Positions 29,645 to 37,664 of a stretch of 64,000 nt of DNA are shown one piece after another. The notes beneath the pieces were generated by a model, which made no database searches, was not told the DNA's origin, and saw only the letters and a list, made by a program, of their open reading frames with translations. The stretch's first letter is position 1. Each line of letters starts with the position of its first letter. A program made the position numbers and the translations under genes. The stretch covers positions 310,001 through 374,000 of the forward strand of contig NZ_JACHXD010000003.1 in assembly GCF_014191875.1 (NCBI RefSeq), in the 5' to 3' direction. The DNA is from Pseudoduganella violacea (lineage in GTDB: Bacteria; Pseudomonadota; Gammaproteobacteria; Burkholderiales; Burkholderiaceae_D).

Positions 29645-30793
29645 ATGAAATTGCTGTTCGCTCTGAGCGTCCTCAGTCTGGCCCTGCTGCCGCTGACGGG
29701 CTGCGATTCGTCCCAGGACAAGACGGCGGCCAAGCCGGCCGGCATGCCGGTCTCGGCGGCGCTGGTCGTGCAAAGAGACATTGTCGAAACCCAGGAATTT
29801 CCCGGCCGGCTCGAAGCCATCGAGCGCGTCGCAATCCGGCCGCGCGTGAGCGGCTACATCACCAGCGTGCACTTCACGCCGGGCAGCCTGGTCAAGAAAG
29901 GCGATCTGCTGTTTACCATCGACGCCCGCCCCTACCAGGCCCAATTGAACAAGGCCGAAGCCGACGCCCACTCGGCCCGCGCCCGCGCCGACCTGGCCAA
30001 GGTCGAACTGGAACGCGCCGAACGGCTGCTGGCCGACCGCGCCATCGCCCAGCGCGAATTCGACGAACGCGCCTCCAGCCAGAAAGAACTGGACGCCACC
30101 GCGCGCGCCGCCCAAGCCGCCACCGAAGCGGCGCGCCTGAACATGGCGTACACCAAGGTGCTGGCACCGATCGACGGGCGCGTCAGCAAGGCCGAAATCA
30201 CGGTCGGCAATCTGGTCGACGGCCATGCCGTGCTCACTTCGCTCGTCTCCACCGACAAGATCTACGCCAGCTTCGACGGCGACGAAGAGACCTATCTGCG
30301 CGTGGCCGTGCTGAAGCGGGCCGGGGCGCCGGTGCCGGTGCACATCGCCCTCAATAACGAACAAGGCTATCCGCACCAAGGCGAACTCGACTTCATCGAC
30401 AACCGCCTCGACACCAATACCGGCAGCGTGCGCATGCGCGCCGTGCTGAACAATGCCGAACGCAATCTCGTGCCCGGGCTTTTCGTGCGCGTCCAAATCG
30501 CCGCCGGCAATGGCCGTCAGCACGCCACCCGCGCCCTGCTCGTCAACGAGCGCGCCATCGGCACCGACCTCGACCGCAAATACGTCTTCATCGTCAACCG
30601 CGAAGGCAAGGCCGAATACCGCGCCATCACGCTTGGCCCGCAAGCCGGCGGCGGCCTGCGCATCGTGCAAAGCGGCCTCCAGCCCGACGACAAAGTCATC
30701 CTCAACGGCCAGCAGCGCATCCGCCCCGGCGCCACCCTGACCGTGCAAACCGTCGCCATGGATAGCCGCGACAAAAACGGCCAAGCCCTTTGA
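29645..30793 (+). CDS. RND efflux periplasmic adaptor (membrane fusion protein), lipoprotein
   Basis: A 382-aa AcrA/MexA-type adaptor. The start at 29645 gives a lipoprotein signal with lipobox LTGC (Cys 20). Next come the barrel-sandwich half (FPGRLEAIERVAIRPRVSGY), a long alpha-hairpin (about 95-165, Ala/Glu/Arg-rich), the lipoyl return (LAPIDGRVSKAEI), and beta-barrel and membrane-proximal domains (FIDNRLDTNTGSVRMRAVL). It would link an inner-membrane RND pump to an outer-membrane channel. Neither is adjacent: the stop is followed within 10 bp by a palindromic repeat and then a convergent tetR. The partner pump must be elsewhere or has been lost. Confidence 0.88.
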   Translation: MKLLFALSVLSLALLPLTGCDSSQDKTAAKPAGMPVSAALVVQRDIVETQEFPGRLEAIERVAIRPRVSGYITSVHFTPGSLVKKGDLLFTIDARPYQAQLNKAEADAHSARARADLAKVELERAERLLADRAIAQREFDERASSQKELDATARAAQAATEAARLNMAYTKVLAPIDGRVSKAEITVGNLVDGHAVLTSLVSTDKIYASFDGDEETYLRVAVLKRAGAPVPVHIALNNEQGYPHQGELDFIDNRLDTNTGSVRMRAVLNNAERNLVPGLFVRVQIAAGNGRQHATRALLVNERAIGTDLDRKYVFIVNREGKAEYRAITLGPQAGGGLRIVQSGLQPDDKVILNGQQRIRPGATLTVQTVAMDSRDKNGQAL

Positions 30794-30801
30794 CCCAAAT
30801 C

Positions 30802-30903
30802 AAAAAATGTCCACCCTGGTGTCAGGCACTAAGGTCGGACATTTCTTGATCAGTATCAAACAATGTCCTGCTCTGGTGCCTGACACCAGGGTGGACATTT
30901 TTT
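30802..30903. repeat. Long palindromic repeat element, copy 3
   Basis: Perfect 28-nt arms (30802-30829 and 30876-30903) with the core CCACCCTGGTGTCAGGCAC. Very close to copy 1 (4914-5011) in both arms and in the inner GGTCGGACATT; the spacer differs. It lies between the RND adaptor and the convergent tetR, 8 bp from each, and may terminate both. Confidence 0.85.
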
Positions 30904-30911
30904 GATGGTTG

Positions 30912-31463
30912 TCAAAGGCGGCGTTGGAGGCGCTGCAGGGCGGTGCTGAAGCTGGCCGGGCTTTGCAGGGCGCGCGATAACACCAGCGCGCCTTGGATGC
31001 CGGCGACGGTTTCTTCGGCGAGCTCGGCGGCTTCGGCGGCGGGATGGCCGCTGCGCTGCAGGGCGGCGCCGAGGGCGGCGATCCAGGCGGCGAAGTAGCC
31101 TTGCACGCGGTCGACAAAGCGGTCGCGCTCGCTGCCCAGGGCGAACACGCCAAGCAGACAGATGCGTTGGCCGGAGTCGAAGTAGCGCTCGACGTCGTCG
31201 AACATGCGGGCGATGCCGGCGCGCGGGTCGGCACTTTCCGCCAGCGGGGCGAAGATGTTGTCGCGGAACCAGGCGTCGATGTCGGCCAATACCGCGTCGG
31301 CCATTTCCTCCTTGCCGCCGGGGAAGAAGTGGTAGATGCTGCCCTTGCCCAGTCTGGTGCCTTCGCCGATGCGCGCCAAGCTGGCGCCTTCAAAGCCGTA
31401 CTGGCGGAAAACTTCCGCCAGCAGCGGCACGATGTCGGCTTTTTCTGCGATGAGTCGCGCCAT
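30912..31463 (-). CDS. TetR family transcriptional regulator
   Basis: A 183-aa repressor-type protein. The N-terminal HTH is residues about 8-50 (VFRQYGFEGASLARIGEGTR, LGKGSIYHFFPGGKEEMA). The C-terminal ligand domain (LLGVFALGSERDRFVDRVQGY) resembles the LmrA/YxaF-like group. It starts 16 bp after the DUF1348 frame ends, with the same orientation, so the two are probably co-transcribed. The convergent RND adaptor may or may not be its target. Confidence 0.87.
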   Translation of the reverse strand: MARLIAEKADIVPLLAEVFRQYGFEGASLARIGEGTRLGKGSIYHFFPGGKEEMADAVLADIDAWFRDNIFAPLAESADPRAGIARMFDDVERYFDSGQRICLLGVFALGSERDRFVDRVQGYFAAWIAALGAALQRSGHPAAEAAELAEETVAGIQGALVLSRALQSPASFSTALQRLQRRL

Positions 31464-31479
31464 TCCTATCCTTTAATGC

Positions 31480-31948
31480 TTAAAAGCCCAGCTCGCTCAA
31501 GCCCGGATGGTCGTCCGGACGCGGGCCGCTGGCGTCCCAGAAGAACTTGCGTTCGCTGGCCTGGATCGGGTGTTCGTTGATGCTGGCATGGCGGTGGTGC
31601 ATCAAGCCTTGCTCGTCGAACTCCCAGTTTTCGTTGCCGTAGGCGCGGAACCACTGGCCCGAGTCGTCATGGTATTCGTAGGCGAAGCGAACCGCAATGC
31701 GGGCGCCGTCGTATGCCCAACTCCTTGATCAGGCGGTAGTCGAGTTCGCGCGTCCACTTGCGCTTGAGCAGGCCGACGATGGCGGCTCGCCCTTGGACGA
31801 ATTCGCCGCGGTTGCGCCACCAGCTGTCTTCGGTATAGGCGAGCGAGACCTTCTCGGGGTCGCGCGTGTTCCAGCCGTTTTCGGCCAGGCGGACTTTTTC
31901 GATGGCGCTCTCGCGGGTGAAGGGAGGCAGCGGAGGACGGGTAGGCAT
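31480..31948 (-). pseudogene. DUF1348 (NTF2-like) family gene with a frameshift
   Basis: The first part ([20 protein letters not shown] to [12 protein letters not shown], from ATG 31948) and the last part ([20 protein letters not shown], then PGLSELGF and a stop at 31480) together match the whole of a DUF1348 protein of about 156 aa, but lie in different frames. The break is at about 31719, where the family's KELWAYDG is read as KELGIRRR. The sequence is short of two bases (TTGTGG expected, TTGG seen). This could be a recent real mutation or a sequencing/assembly error, because the rest is undamaged. AAGGAAAAA precedes the ATG. Function of the family is unknown; these are small SnoaL-like folds. 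Confidence 0.8.
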
Positions 31949-32036
31949 GGTTTTTCCTTTTAAATGTACCAATCGCCACACAATGTACCGATCAGTACAG
32001 TTAACTATAGGCCATGCCGCCGGCGAACGCAAGCAT

Positions 32037-32064
32037 AAAAAACCCGCCTCGGATGAGGCGGGTT
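32037..32064 (-). terminator. Terminator of the OlsB-like gene
   Basis: Stem AACCCGCCTC/GAGGCGGGTT with a 4-nt loop. On the minus strand it is followed by a run of six T, 25 bp after the stop at 32089. Confidence 0.88.
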
Positions 32065-32088
32065 GGCAGGGAAGCCGGGAACCTTGCG

Positions 32089-32868
32089 TCAGGCCGCGCT
32101 GGCCAGCGCCGGCTCGCCGACGTTGTAATGGCGGGCATAGCGGGCATCCAGATTGGCCAGCGGCATCAGCAGGAACAGGTCGGCGCTTTCGAAATCAGGA
32201 TCCCAGGCCGGATCGCCGCAGATCCAGGCGCCGGAGCGCATATAGCCTTTCAGCAGGGCCGGCACCTGCACCGCCGGCGCCGGATCGAGCTTCTGGTAAG
32301 GGAAAGGCAGATGCGGCGTGACGCGGTACTCGGGCGGCGCCATATGCTTTTCGCGCAGTTGCTGGTAGACGGCGACGGCATTGTGGCCGCCGTCGGCCAG
32401 GCTGATGCTGGCGCAGCCGATCAGGTAGTCGCATTGCTGGCGGCGCATATACTCGGCCAGGCCCGACCACAGCAGCATGATGACACTGCCGCCGCGGTAA
32501 TCCGGGTGGATGCAGGCACGGCCCGCTTCGAGCATGCGGCCGCGCAGATTATTCAAGCGTCCCAGGTCGAATTCGCCTTCCGAATACAGGCGGCCCAGCT
32601 TGCGGGCGCGGGTGGGATTGAGCAGGCGATAGGTGCCGACCACCTTCAGGCTGTCGGATTCGCGCACGATCAGGTGATCGCAGAATTCATCGAATTCGTC
32701 GCTGTCGAGGCCATCGTCGCTGGCCAGCGAGTTAAGGCCCATTGACTCGATGAACACCTTGTAGCGCAGGCGCTGCACTTCGCGCAGTTCCTCGGGCGTG
32801 CTGGCCATGCTCAGCACCAGACGGCCAGCCGACGCCCGGGTTTCTGCTTGTACGATAGTATGTTGCAT
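32089..32868 (-). CDS. GNAT-fold N-acyltransferase, OlsB-like (ornithine lipid / N-acyl amino acid synthesis)
   Basis: A 259-aa acyltransferase. The N-terminal pattern ([20 protein letters not shown]) and the core ([32 protein letters not shown]) match OlsB-type proteins, which move a 3-hydroxyacyl group from acyl-ACP to ornithine or another amino acid, giving lyso-ornithine lipid. These resemble autoinducer synthases in fold. No olsA acyltransferase is adjacent, so assignment to ornithine lipids is by resemblance only. Monocistronic with its own terminator. Confidence 0.75.
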   Translation of the reverse strand: MQHTIVQAETRASAGRLVLSMASTPEELREVQRLRYKVFIESMGLNSLASDDGLDSDEFDEFCDHLIVRESDSLKVVGTYRLLNPTRARKLGRLYSEGEFDLGRLNNLRGRMLEAGRACIHPDYRGGSVIMLLWSGLAEYMRRQQCDYLIGCASISLADGGHNAVAVYQQLREKHMAPPEYRVTPHLPFPYQKLDPAPAVQVPALLKGYMRSGAWICGDPAWDPDFESADLFLLMPLANLDARYARHYNVGEPALASAA

Positions 32869-32953
32869 GCTTTCATCCTTTCAGTGGGGACGAAAGCAAG
32901 CGTAACGAGCTATTGCTTCAACAAAATGACAACTTTATGGCAGTTCGATGACA

Positions 32954-33526
32954 TCAGGCTTTTTTGGGCCGTCCGGTCTTCAACTGTGGTAAAGATGCCA
33001 GTACGCTTTGCAAGGTCGCCAGGTCGATCTGGCTGATCAGGGCCACGCCCACGCGCAGCAGCTCGCTCTTTTTGATCTCGAAACCGGCTTTCAGGCAGGA
33101 TTTCTTCACCTGGCCCAGCACCGCGTATTCGGCTTCGGGCATGGTGAAGCTGTCGCGCACCAACTTATCCTTGCGTGGCTTCTCCTTCGCCACCTCGGCC
33201 GCTTTCTCGGCCGGCTTGGCGGCGGCGCGCGGCTTGGCCGCTTTTGGCGCAGCGGCTTTTGGCGCGGCCTTCGGTGCGACAACCTTCGATGCGGCAGGCT
33301 TGGCGGCAGGCTTCGCAGCCGGCTTGGCGGCCGCTTTCACGGCAGGTTTGGCCGCGGCCTTGACCGGCTTGACGGCAGCCTTGGTCACAGCCTTGGCGGC
33401 CGGTTTCGCCGCGGCGGCAGCTGGTTTGGCGGCGGTGGCGGCGGTTTTCACTGCCGGCTTAGCGGCCGGTTTCACGGCCGGGGCCTTGGCGGCAACCGGC
33501 TTTTTCTCGGTTTTTACAACAGTCAT
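32954..33526 (-). CDS. Histone H1-like Ala/Lys/Pro-rich protein with conserved C-terminal domain
   Basis: 190 aa from MTVVKTEKKPVAAKA (GGAG upstream); an in-frame ATG 48 bp earlier lacks an SRB-like ribosome site and conservation. Residues about 5-115 are degenerate repeats of AAKPA/KAAVKP, strongly basic and unstructured, like histone H1 or AlgP tails. Residues about 120-190 are a different, globular-looking domain (RDSFTMPEAEYAVLGQVKKS and LKAGFEIKKSELLRVGVALI), ending in the basic GRPKKA. It probably binds DNA and shapes the nucleoid. Phasin-like function is an alternative. Repeat number is likely to vary between strains. Confidence 0.78.
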   Translation of the reverse strand: MTVVKTEKKPVAAKAPAVKPAAKPAVKTAATAAKPAAAAAKPAAKAVTKAAVKPVKAAAKPAVKAAAKPAAKPAAKPAASKVVAPKAAPKAAAPKAAKPRAAAKPAEKAAEVAKEKPRKDKLVRDSFTMPEAEYAVLGQVKKSCLKAGFEIKKSELLRVGVALISQIDLATLQSVLASLPQLKTGRPKKA

Positions 33527-33620
33527 GGCGACTCCATTAATTGAACAATATAAACAATATATACCATTTTTCAAGAAAATGGAGCCGTGCAGCGAGAATC
33601 TGTGAGAATTCCCCGCCCGA

Positions 33621-35078
33621 TCAGGCGATGGCGCGGATGCTCAGATCGACGCCCACCTCGTCCCAGAACTCCTGTTCCTTTTCCATCCAATAGGCCACGG
33701 TGGGGTGTTCAGCCACCCATTCGCGCCGCAGTTCGAGCTCGATACGGTTTTTCATGCGCAGCTTGATGCCCTTGAAATCCAGCTCAATGCGCGAGTGCAT
33801 GAAGAGAATCGCCAGACGCAGCGCCACTACCGCCTTGGCGAAATCGGACTCGCCCAGCAGCTCGCTGACCTTGCGCAGATTGCCCTTCTGCGCCAGCAGC
33901 AGGCGGCTCATGGCCTTCTGCTCGCGGGTGGTGAAGCCCGGCAGGTCGGCGTTCTCGACCAGGTAGGAGGCGTGTTTATGGCTGCCCGTCTGCGACACCA
34001 CCACGCCGCATTCGTGCAGCAGCGCGCTCCAGAACAGGTGCTGGCTGTAATTCTCCGCGCCCGGCTTCATCTGCTCGTACAGCGTGACGGCATCGTTGGC
34101 GACACGCTCGGCGCGCGCCTGGTCGACGTGGAAGCGCTCCATGAACAGGCGCACCGACTGCTCGCGCCGGTCACGCCGGGTCGACCGCAGATACAGATCC
34201 CACATCACGCCCATGCGCAAGCCGGCCTCGATGGACTGCATCTGGTTGATGCCCAGTTCATGCACGATGGCGATCAGGATAGCCAGCCCGCCGACGATGG
34301 TGCCGGCGCGGTCGGGGCGCAGTCCCGGCATGTCGATCTTGCTGACGTGGCCGAACTCGATGAAGCGCTTTTTCAGCGCTTCCAGGCTGGGCGCCGACAG
34401 ATCGCCCTTGCCCAGGCCATTTTTCTCGATGATCTCGGCGATGGCGCGGATGGTGCCCGACGAGCCGTAAGCGCGCTTCCAGAACTGCGGGTGGTAAGGC
34501 GGCGCGCCGTCCTCGAAATGGCTGCGCGCCGACAGGATGGCCGCCTCGTAGGACGCCGCGTCCACCCGCCCGCCAACGAAGAAGGACAGGCTTTGCTTGA
34601 CGCTGCCCACGCTGAACGATTCCACCCGCTCGATATCCGCACCGCGGCCCAGAATCAGCTCGGTCGAGCCGCCGCCGATATCGACCACCAGGCGCCGCTC
34701 ATTGGGCTGGGCCAGGGAATTGGCCACGCCCATATAGATCAGGCGCCCCTCCTCTTCCCCCGAAATGATCTCGATCGGGTAGCCGATGGCCTCCTCGGCC
34801 TGCGGCAGGAAGGAGGCCACATTGCGCGCCTGGCGCATGGTGGAGGTGGCGACCACACGCACCGCGTCCAGCTCATAGGCGGCCAGCGTCAGGCGGAAAG
34901 TCTTGAGGCAGGCGATGGCGCGCTGGATGGCGGCCTCGCTCAGATTGCCCGCCTCATCCAGTCCGGCGGCAAGGCGTATCGGTTCGCGCATGCTTTTGAG
35001 CACGCGGATGGCGTCACCATCGTGTTTGCCTATGTGCAGGCGGAAGCTGTTGGAACCAAGGTCGACGGCGGCGTACAT
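33621..35078 (-). CDS. ppx: Exopolyphosphatase (Ppx/GppA family)
   Basis: A 485-aa enzyme cutting phosphate from the ends of polyphosphate, and possibly converting pppGpp. The N-terminal actin-fold motifs are DLGSNSFRLHI (about 5-15), ATSTMRQARN, SGEEEGRLIYMGV and VVDIGGGSTELIL. The C-terminal half (about 300-485) is the HD-like helical domain of Ppx. ppk is often next to ppx in other genomes but is absent here. Confidence 0.9.
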   Translation of the reverse strand: MYAAVDLGSNSFRLHIGKHDGDAIRVLKSMREPIRLAAGLDEAGNLSEAAIQRAIACLKTFRLTLAAYELDAVRVVATSTMRQARNVASFLPQAEEAIGYPIEIISGEEEGRLIYMGVANSLAQPNERRLVVDIGGGSTELILGRGADIERVESFSVGSVKQSLSFFVGGRVDAASYEAAILSARSHFEDGAPPYHPQFWKRAYGSSGTIRAIAEIIEKNGLGKGDLSAPSLEALKKRFIEFGHVSKIDMPGLRPDRAGTIVGGLAILIAIVHELGINQMQSIEAGLRMGVMWDLYLRSTRRDRREQSVRLFMERFHVDQARAERVANDAVTLYEQMKPGAENYSQHLFWSALLHECGVVVSQTGSHKHASYLVENADLPGFTTREQKAMSRLLLAQKGNLRKVSELLGESDFAKAVVALRLAILFMHSRIELDFKGIKLRMKNRIELELRREWVAEHPTVAYWMEKEQEFWDEVGVDLSIRAIA

Positions 35079-35157
35079 GTAAATTCCGTTTATATCGTTT
35101 ATACGAAAATGCTATCACACTAAGCGGAATTTGTTACACCCATATGACAAGACGCGC

Positions 35158-36318
35158 TTAAACCTCCAGCGAAGGCGTCTCGGCTTCGGCCACTTGATTG
35201 CGGCCACGCAGTTTAGCCGCTTGCAAGGCTTCGTCGGCGCGCTTGAACAGGCTCACTGTTGTATCTTCGGCACGAATGGTGGTCACGCCCAGGCTGGCCG
35301 TGAGCTGGATGATGGCCTTGTCGGCTTTCACCGGCATGCCTTCCACGGCCTTGCGGATGCGCTCCGCGACCAGGCGCGCATCCTCGAGCGAGGTGCGCGG
35401 CAGCTGGACGGCGAATTCGGCGCCGCCCAGGCGGCCCATCAAGTCGCTGTCGCGCAACTGCTTGCGGCAGACATCGACCATGGTTTTCAGCACGCTGTCG
35501 CCCACCGGATGGCCGTAGCTGTCGTTGACGCGCTTGAACTGGTCGAGATTGAGGATGATCAGGGCGGTCGGCTGGCCCGGACGGCGCGCCAGCGCCATCC
35601 ACGGCTGCAAAGCCTGGTAGAAGCCGCGCCGGTTCGGCACATCGGTCAGGGCATCGATGGTTTCCAGCCGATCCAGCTCGCCCTGCAGCTTTTCACGCGA
35701 CAGCAGCAGGTAGCCGAAGCCGTTCAACAGCATCAGCAGATACAGCGCGCCATAACCGACGCCGGCCATGATGGCCGGGCTGACCCAGCTCCAGCCCTCG
35801 GGCAGCAGCACGCTCAGCACCCCGCGCGCGGCCACCACCACGGCCAGCACGCTCATGGTCACGGTCAGGAAGCGGCACAACATGCTGCCGGCGCGCCAGA
35901 AGCGCAGCAGCGCGGCCACGCCGGCCAGGTAGAAACCACCGAGGATGACGGCGCCCGTGGCGACGCGCAGGCCGCCTTCGCTATCGATGAATTGGCAAGC
36001 CAGATAAGCCAGGGAGGCCAGCGCCAGGGCCGGCAGCAGCACGCGGCGCCAGGACGGCCTGTTGGCGGCGTCCCAGAACGCGCCCGCATCCAGGGCCACG
36101 CCGGCGAACAGCAGCAGATTGGCGAGCGGGCCGCCGAGGAAATCGGGCAGCACGCCGCGGAAATAGAGCAGCAGCCAGGCCACGGCCTGGCATTGCTTGG
36201 CCACCGCCCAGGTGGACAGGCTCAGCGACTTGCGCCGCTCGTAATCAAAGAAGAACAGGGCCGCGCATAGACTCAGGTTGCCCAGAGCCAGGGCTAAGGC
36301 AAGGGTGCGAATATCCAT
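35158..36318 (-). CDS. Membrane-bound GGDEF protein with altered active site (GGAEF)
   Basis: 386 aa. The N-terminal about 190 residues form several hydrophobic helices (seven can be counted) with no periplasmic domain. A C-terminal GGDEF domain follows. The signature is GGAEF (residues 298-302), with Ala at the third position where active diguanylate cyclases have Asp or Glu. The inhibitory I-site RDSD (289-292) is intact. The protein may be a weak cyclase or a c-di-GMP/GTP-binding regulator. It lies 15 bp downstream of a 91-aa gene on the same strand, so the two are likely co-transcribed. Confidence 0.85.
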   Translation of the reverse strand: MDIRTLALALALGNLSLCAALFFFDYERRKSLSLSTWAVAKQCQAVAWLLLYFRGVLPDFLGGPLANLLLFAGVALDAGAFWDAANRPSWRRVLLPALALASLAYLACQFIDSEGGLRVATGAVILGGFYLAGVAALLRFWRAGSMLCRFLTVTMSVLAVVVAARGVLSVLLPEGWSWVSPAIMAGVGYGALYLLMLLNGFGYLLLSREKLQGELDRLETIDALTDVPNRRGFYQALQPWMALARRPGQPTALIILNLDQFKRVNDSYGHPVGDSVLKTMVDVCRKQLRDSDLMGRLGGAEFAVQLPRTSLEDARLVAERIRKAVEGMPVKADKAIIQLTASLGVTTIRAEDTTVSLFKRADEALQAAKLRGRNQVAEAETPSLEV

Positions 36319-36333
36319 GCGCTACAGCGTTTA

Positions 36334-36609
36334 TTAGACCTCGTGCTCGACATTCGTACTGCCGTCGCCCACCTTGCTGCCCCAGGCCTTGAGGAAGAAT
36401 TCCTTCTCGTCCTCGCTCGGCGCGTCGTGCCAGAAGACGATCAGCGTGCCCTTGTGGTCGTGCAGCTGGCTGACCTTCTCGATAAAATTCTGTTTACCGG
36501 CTATATCCGCCAGGGCGGCCACGTAGCCATACACGCGGCCCAGCCGTTCCAGACGGTCAGGTTCGGTAAAGCTGTTGGTCGCGGTGATGGTCGGGTGATC
36601 TAAGAACAT
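36334..36609 (-). CDS. Small hypothetical protein upstream of the GGDEF gene (91 aa)
   Basis: The start MFLDHPTITA at 36609 has a clear Shine-Dalgarno site (GGAGAGAG); an in-frame ATG 33 bp upstream does not. It is a mixed alpha/beta, acidic protein (HDHKGTLIVFWHDAPSEDEK), with no signal or TM segment and no family I recognise. Located 15 bp before the GGDEF gene and probably in its operon, so a role as a partner of that protein is possible. Confidence 0.7.
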   Translation of the reverse strand: MFLDHPTITATNSFTEPDRLERLGRVYGYVAALADIAGKQNFIEKVSQLHDHKGTLIVFWHDAPSEDEKEFFLKAWGSKVGDGSTNVEHEV

Positions 36610-36762
36610 ATTCTCTCTCCGGAGCGCTGGCCATGCTGGCAATGTACCGATTATTTGAATGTATGTAAACGCGGTCCGGCACCCGGCGCGCGCTTCGAGT
36701 ACACTCTATGCGGCAAACCCGGCAGCTTATCAGAACTTCGGAGCCGGCAACAACCTTGGCAT

Positions 36763-37521
36763 ATGACTTCCTCCCTCGAACACACTTCCCTGTTGCATCG
36801 GCGCGGCAGCCGCCTGTCGCTGGAATTCCAGCCGGGCGAGGTGCAAAGCCAGATGGACCTGGACGATCCGGACCAATTGGTGCTGCGCTATGCGCGCGCC
36901 ATGATGTGTTTCGTGCTGTTCAAGCCGCGCGCGCGCCACATCGTGATGGTCGGCCTGGGCGGCGGTTCGCTGGCCAAATTCTGCCACCGCTACCTGCCCT
37001 ATGCCCGCATCACCGTGCTCGAATTGCGCGCCGACGTGATCGCCCTGCGCGAACGCTTCGCCGTACCGCCCGACGATGAGCGCTTCCGCATCATCCATGC
37101 CGATGCCGCCGAATATATGGCGCGCCTGCAGAACAGCGCCGACGTGCTGCTGCTCGACGGCTTCGATCACGATGGCCTGCCCTCGTCCCTGACCACGGCC
37201 CGCTTCTACGCCGATTGCCGCCGCGCCCTGCGCCCGGACGGCCTGCTGGTGGCGAATATCTTCAACTACGATCCGCGCTACCCCATCCTGCTGTCCCGCC
37301 TGCGCCAGCGCTTCCAGGGCTGCCTGTGCCAGTTCCAGGGCATCGCCGGCAATAACCGCATCGTCTTCGCCCTGAAGGCGGCGTCCGGCCGCCCCACCCC
37401 GGCCCTGAACCTGCTGCGCCGGGTGGCGCGCCATCAAGGCCTCTGGCCGGGCCTGGGTTTTGGCCTGGTCAACCGCCTGCTGGCGCGCTGGCTGGTGGCG
37501 CGGCTGCGCGGCAGCTTGTAA
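36763..37521 (+). CDS. Spermidine synthase-like SAM-binding protein
   Basis: 252 aa from MTSSLEHTSLLHRRG (36763). The SAM-type fold is visible as VMVGLGGGSLAKFCHR (GxGxG loop), ARITVLELRADVIAL (acidic end of beta 2) and DADAAEYM-like HADAAEYMA, then VLLLDGFDHDG. The order matches polyamine aminopropyltransferase/SpeE-like proteins, but true SpeE residues for putrescine are not evident, and these stand-alone homologues are often of unknown substrate. The start region has only a weak ribosome site. In-frame upstream ATG 36655 is less likely. Confidence 0.75.
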   Translation: MTSSLEHTSLLHRRGSRLSLEFQPGEVQSQMDLDDPDQLVLRYARAMMCFVLFKPRARHIVMVGLGGGSLAKFCHRYLPYARITVLELRADVIALRERFAVPPDDERFRIIHADAAEYMARLQNSADVLLLDGFDHDGLPSSLTTARFYADCRRALRPDGLLVANIFNYDPRYPILLSRLRQRFQGCLCQFQGIAGNNRIVFALKAASGRPTPALNLLRRVARHQGLWPGLGFGLVNRLLARWLVARLRGSL

Positions 37522-37664
37522 AAACGGCATCAAAAAGCAGAAAAAAACGATTATTTGTGGCGCTACAACTCGGAATTTCCCCGATTTTGTGACAAACTAG
37601 CGCCGCAGTAATATTGCCGCACAGCACCCCCACGCCACATCTTATTTTCCCTACAAGGAGTTTC

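Noticed and set aside
33175..33526. Short tandem repeats in the H1-like gene considered as a possible CRISPR or VNTR locus
   Set aside because: The repeats are degenerate AAKPA codon repeats within a reading frame, with no constant spacer.
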